Part shown: one piece after another, positions 7,897 through 14,654 of the stretch
Position numbering within the stretch: position 1 is the stretch's first letter
How the letters are laid out: each line of letters starts with the position of its first letter
DNA from: Thermoflexales bacterium
GTDB lineage: Bacteria; Chloroflexota; Anaerolineae; B4-G1; DUEL01
Length of the DNA stretch: 39,654 nt
Direction: 5' to 3'
Assembly (NCBI GenBank): GCA_014360895.1
Contig: JACIWQ010000018.1
Coordinates: 1-39,654, forward strand
The notes under the pieces: generated by a model
What the model saw: only the letters and a program-made list of their open reading frames with translations
What the model was told of the DNA's origin: nothing
The model's database searches: none
Position numbers and translations under genes: made by a program

Positions 7897-8892
7897 ATGA
7901 TGGCCCCTCTCCCGGAGGTGAAATCTACGGCTGCCCAATGGGCGCGGGCAGGGCGCTGGGTTGTGGGAATCGGCATTTCCCTCCTCGCCCTCTGGCTTTT
8001 GGCACGGGAAATCTCCTGGCCCGCCGTCCTGGAAGCGCTGCGCTCCGCCGACTACCGCTGGGTCGCGGCGGGCGTCGTCGCGATTATCGCCACCTTCCTC
8101 ACCCGCACCCGACGCTGGCAGGCCCTCCTCTGGCACACCCGCGTCCCCACCCGCCCGGCAATGACTGCTCTTCTGGTCGGTCAGGTCGTGAACCTGGCCC
8201 TCCCGATGCGCAGCGGAGACGTGGCGCGCGCCGCCTGGGTCGCCCCCGAACGGCAGGCCGGCTTCCCCGAAGCCCTGGGCAGCATCGCGGTGGAAAAGGT
8301 CTGGGACCTCCTGGCCCTCCTGGCCTGCGGGGTCGTTCTCCTGGTCTGGCTCCCCCTCCCCGATTGGTTCGCCCGTTCCACCGAAGGGACCGCCCTAGCT
8401 CTGGTGGTTGGCGGGGGGGCGCTCTGGGCCGGCCTCCACTGGCAGGAGACGCTCTTCCGCTGGGCCGGCCGTCTGCTGGCCCACTTCCCCGCCGGATGGG
8501 ACCGGGCGCTCCTCCCGCTCCTGCGCCGCCTGGCCAACGGCCTGGAAGGGCTCCGTCGCCCCGGCGTCTCCGGGCGGGCGCTCCTCTGGACGGCGCTCAC
8601 CTGGGGTCTGGGCGCACTGGCGAACTGGGCCGTCCTGGCCGCCTTCGGCATCCCCTCTGTCGCGGCGTCCCTCTTCCTCCTGGCTGCCCTGATGGTCGGA
8701 GGGACCGTGCCGGTGCCGGGACGACTGGGGCTCTTTGAGGGCATCTGCGTCCTCTCCCTGGCTCTGTTTGACGTCCCCCGCGACCTGGCCCTGGCCGTCG
8801 GGGTGGTGCTCCACCTGGTCGTGATGGGGCCGCCGATGGTGGGCGCTGCCCTGCTGGCGCTATGGCCCGGTCGCCCGAAAGGCGCGCGATGA
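7897..8892 (+). CDS. LPG-synthase-type flippase-like membrane protein (UPF0104)
   Basis: This integral membrane protein of 331 residues with about eight membrane helices belongs to the lysylphosphatidylglycerol-synthase transmembrane family (also UPF0104, or flippase-like domain proteins). Members often sit beside glycosyltransferases and are thought to move or modify lipid-linked substrates. Features seen are an N-terminal segment ending ALWLLAREISWPAV, a TRTRRWQALL basic loop, then LLVGQVVNLALPMRSGDVARAAW, the most conserved family block. SIAVEKVWDLLALL and GGTVPVPGRLGLFEG, also family signatures, follow. The start is ATGATG at 7897 or 7900. The stop overlaps the GT2 gene start (ATGA), indicating coupling. 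The exact substrate is unknown. Confidence 0.9.
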   Translation: MMAPLPEVKSTAAQWARAGRWVVGIGISLLALWLLAREISWPAVLEALRSADYRWVAAGVVAIIATFLTRTRRWQALLWHTRVPTRPAMTALLVGQVVNLALPMRSGDVARAAWVAPERQAGFPEALGSIAVEKVWDLLALLACGVVLLVWLPLPDWFARSTEGTALALVVGGGALWAGLHWQETLFRWAGRLLAHFPAGWDRALLPLLRRLANGLEGLRRPGVSGRALLWTALTWGLGALANWAVLAAFGIPSVAASLFLLAALMVGGTVPVPGRLGLFEGICVLSLALFDVPRDLALAVGVVLHLVVMGPPMVGAALLALWPGRPKGAR

Positions 8893-9935
8893 CCCGAATC
8901 CGCTACTCCGTCATCATCCCGGCCTACCAGGCCGAAAGGACCATCGGCCCCTGTGTGCGGGCCTTGGACGAGCAGACTGTCCCCCGGGACCAGTACGAGA
9001 TCATCGTGGTGGACGACGGCTCCACCGACCGGACGGCCGACGTTGCCCGCCAGGCGGGAGCGGACCGGGTGTTGACCATTCCCCACAGCGGCCCCTCGGC
9101 GGCCCGCAACGCGGGGGTGGACGTCGCCCAGGGGGAGATCGTCCTCTTCGCCGATGCCGACTGCGAGCCCTGGCCCGACTGGCTGGAGCGGATGACGGCG
9201 CCCTTTGCCGACCCCGCCGTGATGGGCGCCAAGGGGGTCTACCGGACCCGGCAGCGGGCGCTCATCGCCCGTCTGGTCCAACTGGAGTACGAATTCCGCT
9301 ACGACCGGATGGCGCGCCTGGCGTCCATTGATTTCATTGACACCTACGCGGCGGCCTACCGGCGGGAACTCTTCCTCCGCTACGGCGGGTTCGCCACCGA
9401 CATCCCGATCCCCTCGGTGGAGGACATAGACTTCTCCTTCCGCTTGGCCCGGGCCGGGCACCGGCTGGTCTTCGTCCCCGACGCGCGGGTCTGGCATACC
9501 CACCCGTCCACCCTGGGGGCGTATCTGGCCCGCAAGGCCCGCTACGGCTTCTGGCGCGGGCTGCTCTATCTCTGGCACCCGGAGAAGCGGCAGGGGGATA
9601 CGCACACCGACCCGGCGCTGAAGAAACAGTTCGCCCTTCTGGCGTTGACGGTGCTCTTTCTGGCCGCCGGGCTGTTCTGGCCTCCCCTCTTCCTGGGGGC
9701 CGGTGGGGCGCTGCTGGCCTTCCTCTGGACGACGCTCCCCTTTGTCCGCTGGGCCTGGGCGCGGGACCGGGCCGTGGCGCTGGCCTGGCCGGGGGTGACC
9801 TTCCTGCGGGGGCTCTGCCAGGGGGCCGGCCTGGCGTTGGGGCTGGCGTATCACCGTCTGTTCCGGCAGAAGGTACTTTCAAAGCCCATTTCCTCCAGGG
9901 CTCCGGCTGGACAGAAACCGGAACCAGGGTTATAA
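8889..9935 (+). CDS. Family 2 glycosyltransferase with membrane anchor
   Basis: This 348-residue glycosyltransferase has the GT-A fold. YSVIIPAYQAERTI opens the nucleotide-binding region, VVDDGSTD follows, and FADADCEP carries the DxD metal-binding site. GPSAARNAGV is a family hallmark, and SVEDIDFSFRLARAGH holds the ED catalytic-base motif. From about residue 250 there are two to three membrane helices, which place the enzyme on the inner face of the membrane and suggest a polyprenyl- or lipid-linked acceptor. I chose ATG at 8889, overlapping the upstream stop, over ATG at 8862, because the shorter form begins exactly at the domain. The final codons overlap the -10 element of the next gene's promoter. 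Confidence 0.93.
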   Translation: MTRIRYSVIIPAYQAERTIGPCVRALDEQTVPRDQYEIIVVDDGSTDRTADVARQAGADRVLTIPHSGPSAARNAGVDVAQGEIVLFADADCEPWPDWLERMTAPFADPAVMGAKGVYRTRQRALIARLVQLEYEFRYDRMARLASIDFIDTYAAAYRRELFLRYGGFATDIPIPSVEDIDFSFRLARAGHRLVFVPDARVWHTHPSTLGAYLARKARYGFWRGLLYLWHPEKRQGDTHTDPALKKQFALLALTVLFLAAGLFWPPLFLGAGGALLAFLWTTLPFVRWAWARDRAVALAWPGVTFLRGLCQGAGLALGLAYHRLFRQKVLSKPISSRAPAGQKPEPGL

Positions 9936-9936
9936 T
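9908..9936 (+). promoter_or_regulatory. Sigma-70 promoter for the 9954 gene
   Basis: -35 TGGACA at 9908-9913, 17-base spacer, -10 TATAAT at 9931-9936. The stop codon of the GT2 gene lies inside the -10. Expected transcription start is near 9943, giving a leader of only about 11 bases before the ATG at 9954, with AGAGGA as ribosome-binding site. Confidence 0.75.
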
Positions 9937-9953
9937 GGCTACAAGAGGACGAA

Positions 9954-10325
9954 ATGCCGCGCGTTCTGGAGGCTCCCCCTTTGCTGCGTCGGGCCTGGGG
10001 CGAGGAGGTCGCCGATGCGTTGGCCCTCTGGCTGGGCAGCATCCTGGAAGAACGGACCATATCCCGGGATGAGTACCGCCACATCCTCTCCCGGCTGGAT
10101 ATACTGGAGCACGACGTGGCCGACCTGAAGTCGGAGGTGCAGGAACTGCGCCGGGAGATGAACGAGCGCTTTGATCGGATGAATGAGCGCTTTGACCAGA
10201 TGCACGAGCGGCTGGACCGCATGTATGCCCAAATGGTCGTCCAGACCCGCCGGCTCATCGGCGCGCTGACGCTCCTCGGTACGGTCATCGCGACCCTGCT
10301 GGCTATTGCTCAATTTGTCTGCTAA
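9954..10325 (+). CDS. Small coiled-coil protein with C-terminal membrane anchor
   Basis: This is a 123-residue protein. After a head of ~45 residues comes a continuous coiled coil (about residues 50-98) with repeats of the type MNERFDRMNERFDQMHERLD. A single hydrophobic segment at the C-terminus (LIGALTLLGTVIATLLAIAQF) follows. It looks tail-anchored in the membrane with the coiled coil in the cytoplasm. Proteins of this shape are common beside other coiled-coil/nuclease-like ORFs in GC-rich bacteria, but no function is established. It has its own near-consensus promoter inside the polysaccharide locus. Its end overlaps the start of the next gene by 20 bases. Confidence 0.8.
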   Translation: MPRVLEAPPLLRRAWGEEVADALALWLGSILEERTISRDEYRHILSRLDILEHDVADLKSEVQELRREMNERFDRMNERFDQMHERLDRMYAQMVVQTRRLIGALTLLGTVIATLLAIAQFVC

Positions 10326-11820
10326 TCCTGGTGCGGGACGACTCGCTTTTCTCATCCTGGCGGGAACGCTGACCCTGGTGGCTATTTACCTTCCCACCAT
10401 GCCCCCCTCCCTCACCTGGGCCCACTGGGGCGCCGACGGCGGAGATATGGCGGCTGCCGTTGCGCTTGGCCGTCTCCCTCATCCACCGGGCTTCCCGACG
10501 TACCTGCTCCTGGGGGCGGCCTGTATGCGCCTTCCCTGGGGCGACCCCGCCTGGCGGCTCAACCTGCTCTCCGCCCTCTCCGCCGCCGTCGCTGCCGGGC
10601 TGACGGCCGCCGCCGTCCGCCGGGTCTCGTCCTCCGCCGTCGTTGCCCTCGCTGCCGGCCTCTCCCTGGGACTGGCCCCCCTCTTCTGGTCCCAGGCCCT
10701 CATCGCCGAGGTCTACGCTCCCGCCGCGCTCTTCTCCGCCGTCGTCCTCCTCCTGGCCCTCCGCCCGACCCCCGCGTGGCTCATGGGCGTCCTCTGGGGA
10801 CTGGGCATCGGGGTCCACCCCACGCTTCTTTTCCTGGCTCCGGTGGTGGTAGGGAACCACGGATTTCACGGATTGCACGGATTAAAAGACATATCCGCGT
10901 TCATCCGCGTTCATCCGCGTCCCCTTCTCTTTGCCCTGCTGACGGTCGCTCTGCTCTACGGTCCGGTCCTTCTGGTGTGGGGGACGGCTCCCTCTCCCTG
11001 GGCCGACCTCTCCTCTCCGGCCGGGTGGTGGGCCTACGTGAGCGGTCGGCTCTACCACGGCTACCTCTTCGGCCTGCCGCTGGCCTTCTGGCCCCGACGG
11101 CTTCTGGCCTGGGCCGGCCTGATGGCCCGCCAGTTCACCCCGGTCGGCGTGCTGCTGGCCCTCTGGGGGTGGGCGCGCCTCTGGCGGGAACGCCGGCCAC
11201 TGGCGCTGACCACCGCCCTGGCCTTCGGCGCCTTCAGCCTCTACGCCGTCGGCTACAACACCGCCGACTCCCTGGTCTACCTGACCCCGGCCCTGCCCCT
11301 GGCCGCCCTCTGGCTGGGCGCGGGCCTGGATGCCGTGCTTCGTACTGCGTATTCCGTGCTCCGTATTCCCTATCCCCTTCCCCCTGCCTCCTGCCCCCGG
11401 CCTCCTGCCTCCTGCCTCTTGCCTCTTGCCTCCTGCCTCCTGCCTCCTGCCTCCTGCCTCCTGCCTCCTGCTTCCTGCTTCCTGCTTCCTGCTTTCTGCT
11501 TCCTGCTATTCTGGCACCAGATGGACCTCCACCACGACCGCACCGCCGTCGCCTGGGCCGTCCAGACCCTGCGCGCGGCCCCGCCGGACGCCGTCCTTCT
11601 CACCGCCCAGGACGGAGCCACCTTCGCCCTCTGGTACGTCCGGGACGTCCTGGGAGAACGGCCCGACGTCCGCATCGTGGACCGGGACCTGCTGGCCCAC
11701 GCCCCGTACCGCCGGTTTCTGGAGACGGAGTGGGAGACCACCGGCGCTCTGGAAGAGGCGCTACAGGACCCGGCCCGGCCCGTTATCGCAGTATACGCTC
11801 CACTGGAAAGAGGACCGTAG
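10306..11820 (+). CDS. DUF2723 multi-pass membrane glycosyltransferase-like protein
   Basis: This is a 504-residue integral membrane protein of the DUF2723/GT-C type. Its signature WAHWGADGGDMAAAVALGR, then PHPPGFPTYLLLG (residues ~38-70), matches the conserved first extracytoplasmic loop with an Asp-Gly-Gly-Asp. GT-C enzymes use polyprenyl-phosphate sugars on the outer face of the membrane. Ten or so hydrophobic segments follow, then a short extracytoplasmic domain (DLHHDRTAVAWAVQ). The start is TTG at 10306 (or TTG 10315), overlapping the previous gene. Two repeat-derived segments are translated in frame: residues ~184-206 from a 9/10-nt repeat and ~346-410 from a heptanucleotide repeat with a 7-residue protein period (LPPASCL). 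Confidence 0.85.
   Translation: MLNLSANPGAGRLAFLILAGTLTLVAIYLPTMPPSLTWAHWGADGGDMAAAVALGRLPHPPGFPTYLLLGAACMRLPWGDPAWRLNLLSALSAAVAAGLTAAAVRRVSSSAVVALAAGLSLGLAPLFWSQALIAEVYAPAALFSAVVLLLALRPTPAWLMGVLWGLGIGVHPTLLFLAPVVVGNHGFHGLHGLKDISAFIRVHPRPLLFALLTVALLYGPVLLVWGTAPSPWADLSSPAGWWAYVSGRLYHGYLFGLPLAFWPRRLLAWAGLMARQFTPVGVLLALWGWARLWRERRPLALTTALAFGAFSLYAVGYNTADSLVYLTPALPLAALWLGAGLDAVLRTAYSVLRIPYPLPPASCPRPPASCLLPLASCLLPPASCLLPPASCFLLPAFCFLLFWHQMDLHHDRTAVAWAVQTLRAAPPDAVLLTAQDGATFALWYVRDVLGERPDVRIVDRDLLAHAPYRRFLETEWETTGALEEALQDPARPVIAVYAPLERGP
10854..10924 (+). repeat. 9-nt plus 10-nt periodic repeat inside the DUF2723 gene
   Basis: Three copies of a nonamer (CACGGATTT, CACGGATTG, CACGGATTA) are followed by three decamers TCCGCGTTCA. 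The segment is translated in frame as a His-, Gly- and Leu-rich loop near residues 184-206 of the membrane protein. Confidence 0.88.
11335..11509 (+). repeat. 7-nt tandem repeat (CCTGCCT/CCTGCTT) inside the DUF2723 gene
   Basis: After a short CGTATTCCGTGCTCCGTATT stretch, about 17-18 heptamers of CCTGCCT, CTTGCCT and CCTGCTT type run from ~11382 to ~11508. The period is not divisible by three, so all three frames are open and the protein repeat is seven residues. The host reading frame is preserved. Confidence 0.92.
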
Positions 11821-11835
11821 TCCAATGGGCTATCA

Positions 11836-11975
11836 GAAAATCCGCGTTCATCTGCGTTTATCCGCGTCCCAAATCCGATGAACCGGAAAAAATCTGCGTA
11901 AATCTGCGTTCATCCGCGTCCCAAATCCGATGACCCGGAAAAGAATCTGCGTAAATCCGCGTTCATCCGCGTCCT
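11836..11975 (+). repeat. Higher-order ~52-nt repeat of 10-nt units; supplies the start of the DUF4012 gene
   Basis: Three copies of a ~52-base block, each made of decamers of the type AATCTGCGTA and CATCCGCGTC followed by CCAAATCCGATGACCCGG. The ATG at 11930 lies in the GATGACCCGG part of the second block, and the third block encodes residues ~4-16. Confidence 0.9.
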
Positions 11976-13873
11976 ACCTCCTCCTGGCCCTGGGAGCGGC
12001 GCTGCTCCTCCTCTGGACGGTGACGGTGGGCCGGGCGGCGCTCTCCCTGCGGACCCACCTGCGGGAGGCGACCGCGCTGGCGGCGCGCGCCCAGGAGGAC
12101 CTGCCCGACCCCGAGGCCCTCTGCGGCCTGGTGCGTGGCCTGCGGGCCGACGTGGCCACGCTGAGCCGCCAGGCCGGCTGGGCGGTCCGGCTGGCTCCGG
12201 CCCTGGGTTGGCTCCCCGGCGTCGGCGGCGACCTGCGCGCCGCGCCGCACCTGCTGGCGACCGCCGACCACCTCACCCGCGCGGGCGTCCTGGCCTGTGA
12301 CGCGCTGGCCCCTGCCTTCGGCCTGCTGGGAGAAGGGATGAGCCTCCCGTCCCTGGAAGCCGTCCTCCCCTACCTGGCCGCCGCCCGGCCCTCGCTGGAG
12401 GAGGCGTTGGGCGAAGTGGAGCAGGCCGCCGTCACGTGGGAGCAGGTGGACCGAGCCACCCTTTCCCCCCGGACGGCCCGTCGGGTCGCGCTGCTGGATA
12501 GAGCCCTGCCCCTCCTGCGGGTCGGCCTCTCCGCCGCCCTGGTGGCCCCCCACCTCCTCGGCGCCGACGGCCCCCGGACCTACCTCGTCCTGGCCCAGAA
12601 CGAGGACGAACTCCGGCCCACGGGCGGGTTTCTCACCGGTGTGGGCGAAGTGCGCGTCCAGAACGGGCGCCTGGTCGGCATGACCTTCCGGGATAGTTAC
12701 GCCGTGGACGACTTTTCCCTCCCTTACCCCGATCCCCCGGAGCCCCTCCGGCGCTACATGGGCATTGACCTCTGGGTCTTCCGGGACAGCAACTGGTCGC
12801 CCGACTTCCCCACGGCGGCCCGCCAGGCAATGGCCCTGTACCGTCCGGGATACGAGGTATCGGTGGACGGTGTGCTTGCCCTGGACCAGTACGCCCTGCG
12901 GGAACTGGTCGGCGCCCTTGGCCCGCTGACGGTGGAAGGCGAGACCCTCACCCGCGAGACCGTCATCCCCTACATCCGCCGGGCCTGGGCGCCGGAGGAG
13001 GGAAACCTGACGCGCGAGTGGTGGCGGGAGCGCAAGTCCTTCATGGGCGCGCTGGCCCAGGCCGCCTGGGACCGTCTCCAGAGCGGCCCGGTGGATAGCC
13101 ACGCCCTGGCCCGCACGCTCGTCCGGCTGCTGGAGGAGAAACACCTGCTGCTCTACCTCTCCGACCCCCGGGCCCACTCCTTGGTGGCCGGACAAAACTG
13201 GGGCGGCGCGCTCCAGCCGGGAGTGGGCGATTTCCTGATGGTCGTGGATGCCAACGTCGGGTATAATAAAGCCAGCGCGAAGGTGCTGGAGGCCGTGACG
13301 TATGAGGTGGACCTGAGCCTTCGGCCCCCACGGGCCACCCTGACCCTGGTCTACACCCACACTGCCCCACCCGGGTATCCCTGCATCCCGGAGGTCCGCT
13401 ACGACCCGGTCTACGAGCTGATGATGGACCGTTGCCTGTGGGACTACCTGCGGGTCTACGTCCCCCAGGGGGCCCGGTTGGTGGACGCCACCCGCATCCC
13501 GGTGCCGGGAGAGGCCCTCTGGTCGGGTCGGCCCGAATCCGGCGACGTTATTGTCCGACCGGCGGAGGAAGGGCCGCTTCTCTCGCTGGAGGCGCTGATG
13601 CTCCTGCCCCCGGGCGCCGTCCAGACCCGTACCTTCACGTGGGAACTGCCGGAGGGCGTGGTGGTCTGGGAGGGAGACGGAGGGACCTACAGCCTGCGGG
13701 TCCAGAAGCAGCCAGGGACGGCGGGGCACCCGCTGCGGGTGCGCATCCGGCTGCCCGAAGGGACTACTCTGGTCGCGGCCGACCCGCCCCCGTCGGCGGT
13801 GGAGGGGTCCCTGGTCGTTTATGCGACCCGGCTGGACCGGGACCGGGAATTCGTCCTGCGGTTCCGGCCTTAG
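11930..13873 (+). CDS. DUF4012 domain-containing surface protein
   Basis: This is a 647-residue protein with an N-terminal membrane helix (YLLLALGAALLLLWTVTVG) and a large extracytoplasmic region. The DUF4012 core is clear: YLVLAQNEDELRPTGGFL at about residues 219-236, then FRDSNWSPDFPTAARQAM and VDGVLALDQYALRELV. It shares motifs with families found in polysaccharide clusters of Chloroflexota and Gram-positives. The fold is related to LytR-type proteins by general layout only, and the reaction is not known. The only plausible start, ATG 11930, lies inside a tandem repeat, without a clear ribosome-binding site. The first ~16 residues are repeat-derived, so GTG ~12018 would be an alternative but would lose the membrane helix. 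Confidence 0.85.
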   Translation: MTRKRICVNPRSSASYLLLALGAALLLLWTVTVGRAALSLRTHLREATALAARAQEDLPDPEALCGLVRGLRADVATLSRQAGWAVRLAPALGWLPGVGGDLRAAPHLLATADHLTRAGVLACDALAPAFGLLGEGMSLPSLEAVLPYLAAARPSLEEALGEVEQAAVTWEQVDRATLSPRTARRVALLDRALPLLRVGLSAALVAPHLLGADGPRTYLVLAQNEDELRPTGGFLTGVGEVRVQNGRLVGMTFRDSYAVDDFSLPYPDPPEPLRRYMGIDLWVFRDSNWSPDFPTAARQAMALYRPGYEVSVDGVLALDQYALRELVGALGPLTVEGETLTRETVIPYIRRAWAPEEGNLTREWWRERKSFMGALAQAAWDRLQSGPVDSHALARTLVRLLEEKHLLLYLSDPRAHSLVAGQNWGGALQPGVGDFLMVVDANVGYNKASAKVLEAVTYEVDLSLRPPRATLTLVYTHTAPPGYPCIPEVRYDPVYELMMDRCLWDYLRVYVPQGARLVDATRIPVPGEALWSGRPESGDVIVRPAEEGPLLSLEALMLLPPGAVQTRTFTWELPEGVVVWEGDGGTYSLRVQKQPGTAGHPLRVRIRLPEGTTLVAADPPPSAVEGSLVVYATRLDRDREFVLRFRP

Positions 13874-13900
13874 AAAAATTCCACCCGTGCGGTTGATTAT

Positions 13901-13975
13901 TTAACCGCGAAGGACGCAAAGAGCGCAAAGCTTCTTTTAGACTCTTTGCGTCCTTGGCGCTCTTTGCGGTTTTGA
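13901..13975 (+). repeat. Compound inverted repeat, ACCGCAAAGAGCGC family
   Basis: TTAACCGCGAAGGACGCAAA is followed by GAGCGCAAAG on the left. The right side has CTCTTTGCGTCCTTGGCGCT then CTTTGCGGTTTT. The two sides are inverted versions of the same short words in changed order. It follows directly the DUF4012 stop. The word AAAAATTCCACC precedes both this element and the next (13875 and 14023). Confidence 0.85.
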
Positions 13976-14033
13976 AAAGGTGCCTCCATACCGACGCGCT
14001 GGCAAGTAATCGCACAGGTGGGAAAAATTCCAC

Positions 14034-14112
14034 CCCAAAGGTCACGAAGGGCACGAAAGAGCATTGTAAGGCCGTTAAACCCTTCGTGTCCTTTGTGTCC
14101 TTCGTGGTTTTC
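14034..14112 (+). repeat. Compound inverted repeat, ACCACGAAGGACAC family
   Basis: Left arm words CACGAAGGGCACGAAAG and right arm words CCTTCGTGTCCTTTGTGTCC then TTCGTGGTTTT are inverted relatives. The central ~20 bases hold GCATTGTAAGGCCGTTAAA. With the previous element it fills the ~280-base gap 13874-14156, which has no gene. Confidence 0.85.
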
Positions 14113-14156
14113 GGATGCTTTCAAGCCCGAGCGGATTACCTGGTCAGGAGGGAACG

Positions 14157-14654
14157 ATGAAAAAGGTGGCATTCTGGGTTGCCGTTATCGGCCTGCTGGC
14201 CCTGGGATTGGCCGTCGGGCCGGACCTCTGGGCGGCGCCGGGGCAATCCCCGCACCGCCAGACCGTCCCGACGCGCACGCCGGTCCCGCCGCCCACCGAG
14301 CCGCCACCGCCTCCGCCACCGCCCTCCGGAGAGACCCCGGCGGCCCCGACGGCCACGCCGATTCCGCCTACGGCCACCCGGCCCGCGCCGACCCGTCCGC
14401 CGGCGACGCCCACGGCCACCGTGACGCCTCCCTCCCCGACGCCCACAGCACCGCTGCCAAGCCCGACGGCGACGGCCACACCGGCTCCCGCGTCGCCTAC
14501 CCCCACCGCCGCGCCGACAGCTGTCGCTTCGCCGACCCCGGTCGCTGCGGCGGAGCGGGGAGGTTGGAGAGTGCCCCCGTTGCTGTGGGGAGGGCTGGCG
14601 CTGATCGCGGCAGGGGTGGTTCTCCTGCTGGCCTTCGGGAGGCGTCGTGGGTAG
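14157..14654 (+). CDS. Pro/Thr-rich surface stalk protein, membrane anchored
   Basis: This is a 165-residue exported protein with a signal peptide or N-terminal membrane helix (VAFWVAVIGLLALGLAVG). A stalk of about 100 residues made of TPTATP/PPPT-like words follows. It ends in a C-terminal helix (LLWGGLALIAAGVVLLLAF) and a GRRRG tail. The tail resembles a stop-transfer signal, but no LPXTG motif precedes it, so sortase anchoring is not supported. It starts at ATG 14157 behind AGGAGGG. Such stalks usually display or space a partner across the wall. The next gene starts inside this one and encodes an enzyme with the same type of linker, so the two probably act together at the surface. No catalytic domain is visible. 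Confidence 0.8.
   Translation: MKKVAFWVAVIGLLALGLAVGPDLWAAPGQSPHRQTVPTRTPVPPPTEPPPPPPPPSGETPAAPTATPIPPTATRPAPTRPPATPTATVTPPSPTPTAPLPSPTATATPAPASPTPTAAPTAVASPTPVAAAERGGWRVPPLLWGGLALIAAGVVLLLAFGRRRG

Noticed and set aside
8181-9854. 557-codon minus-strand frame
   Set aside because: It is opposite the LPG-synthase-like and family 2 glycosyltransferase genes, which carry intact signatures.
13262-13267. TATAAT inside the DUF4012 gene
   Set aside because: No -35-like hexamer at proper spacing and no gene start follows.
11963-13729. 588-codon minus-strand frame
   Set aside because: It is antisense to the DUF4012 gene and lacks any recognisable domain.
14600-14654. Sortase-type cell-wall anchor on the Pro/Thr-rich protein
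   Set aside because: The hydrophobic tail and basic end fit, but no LPXTG-like motif precedes it, so only membrane anchoring is supported.
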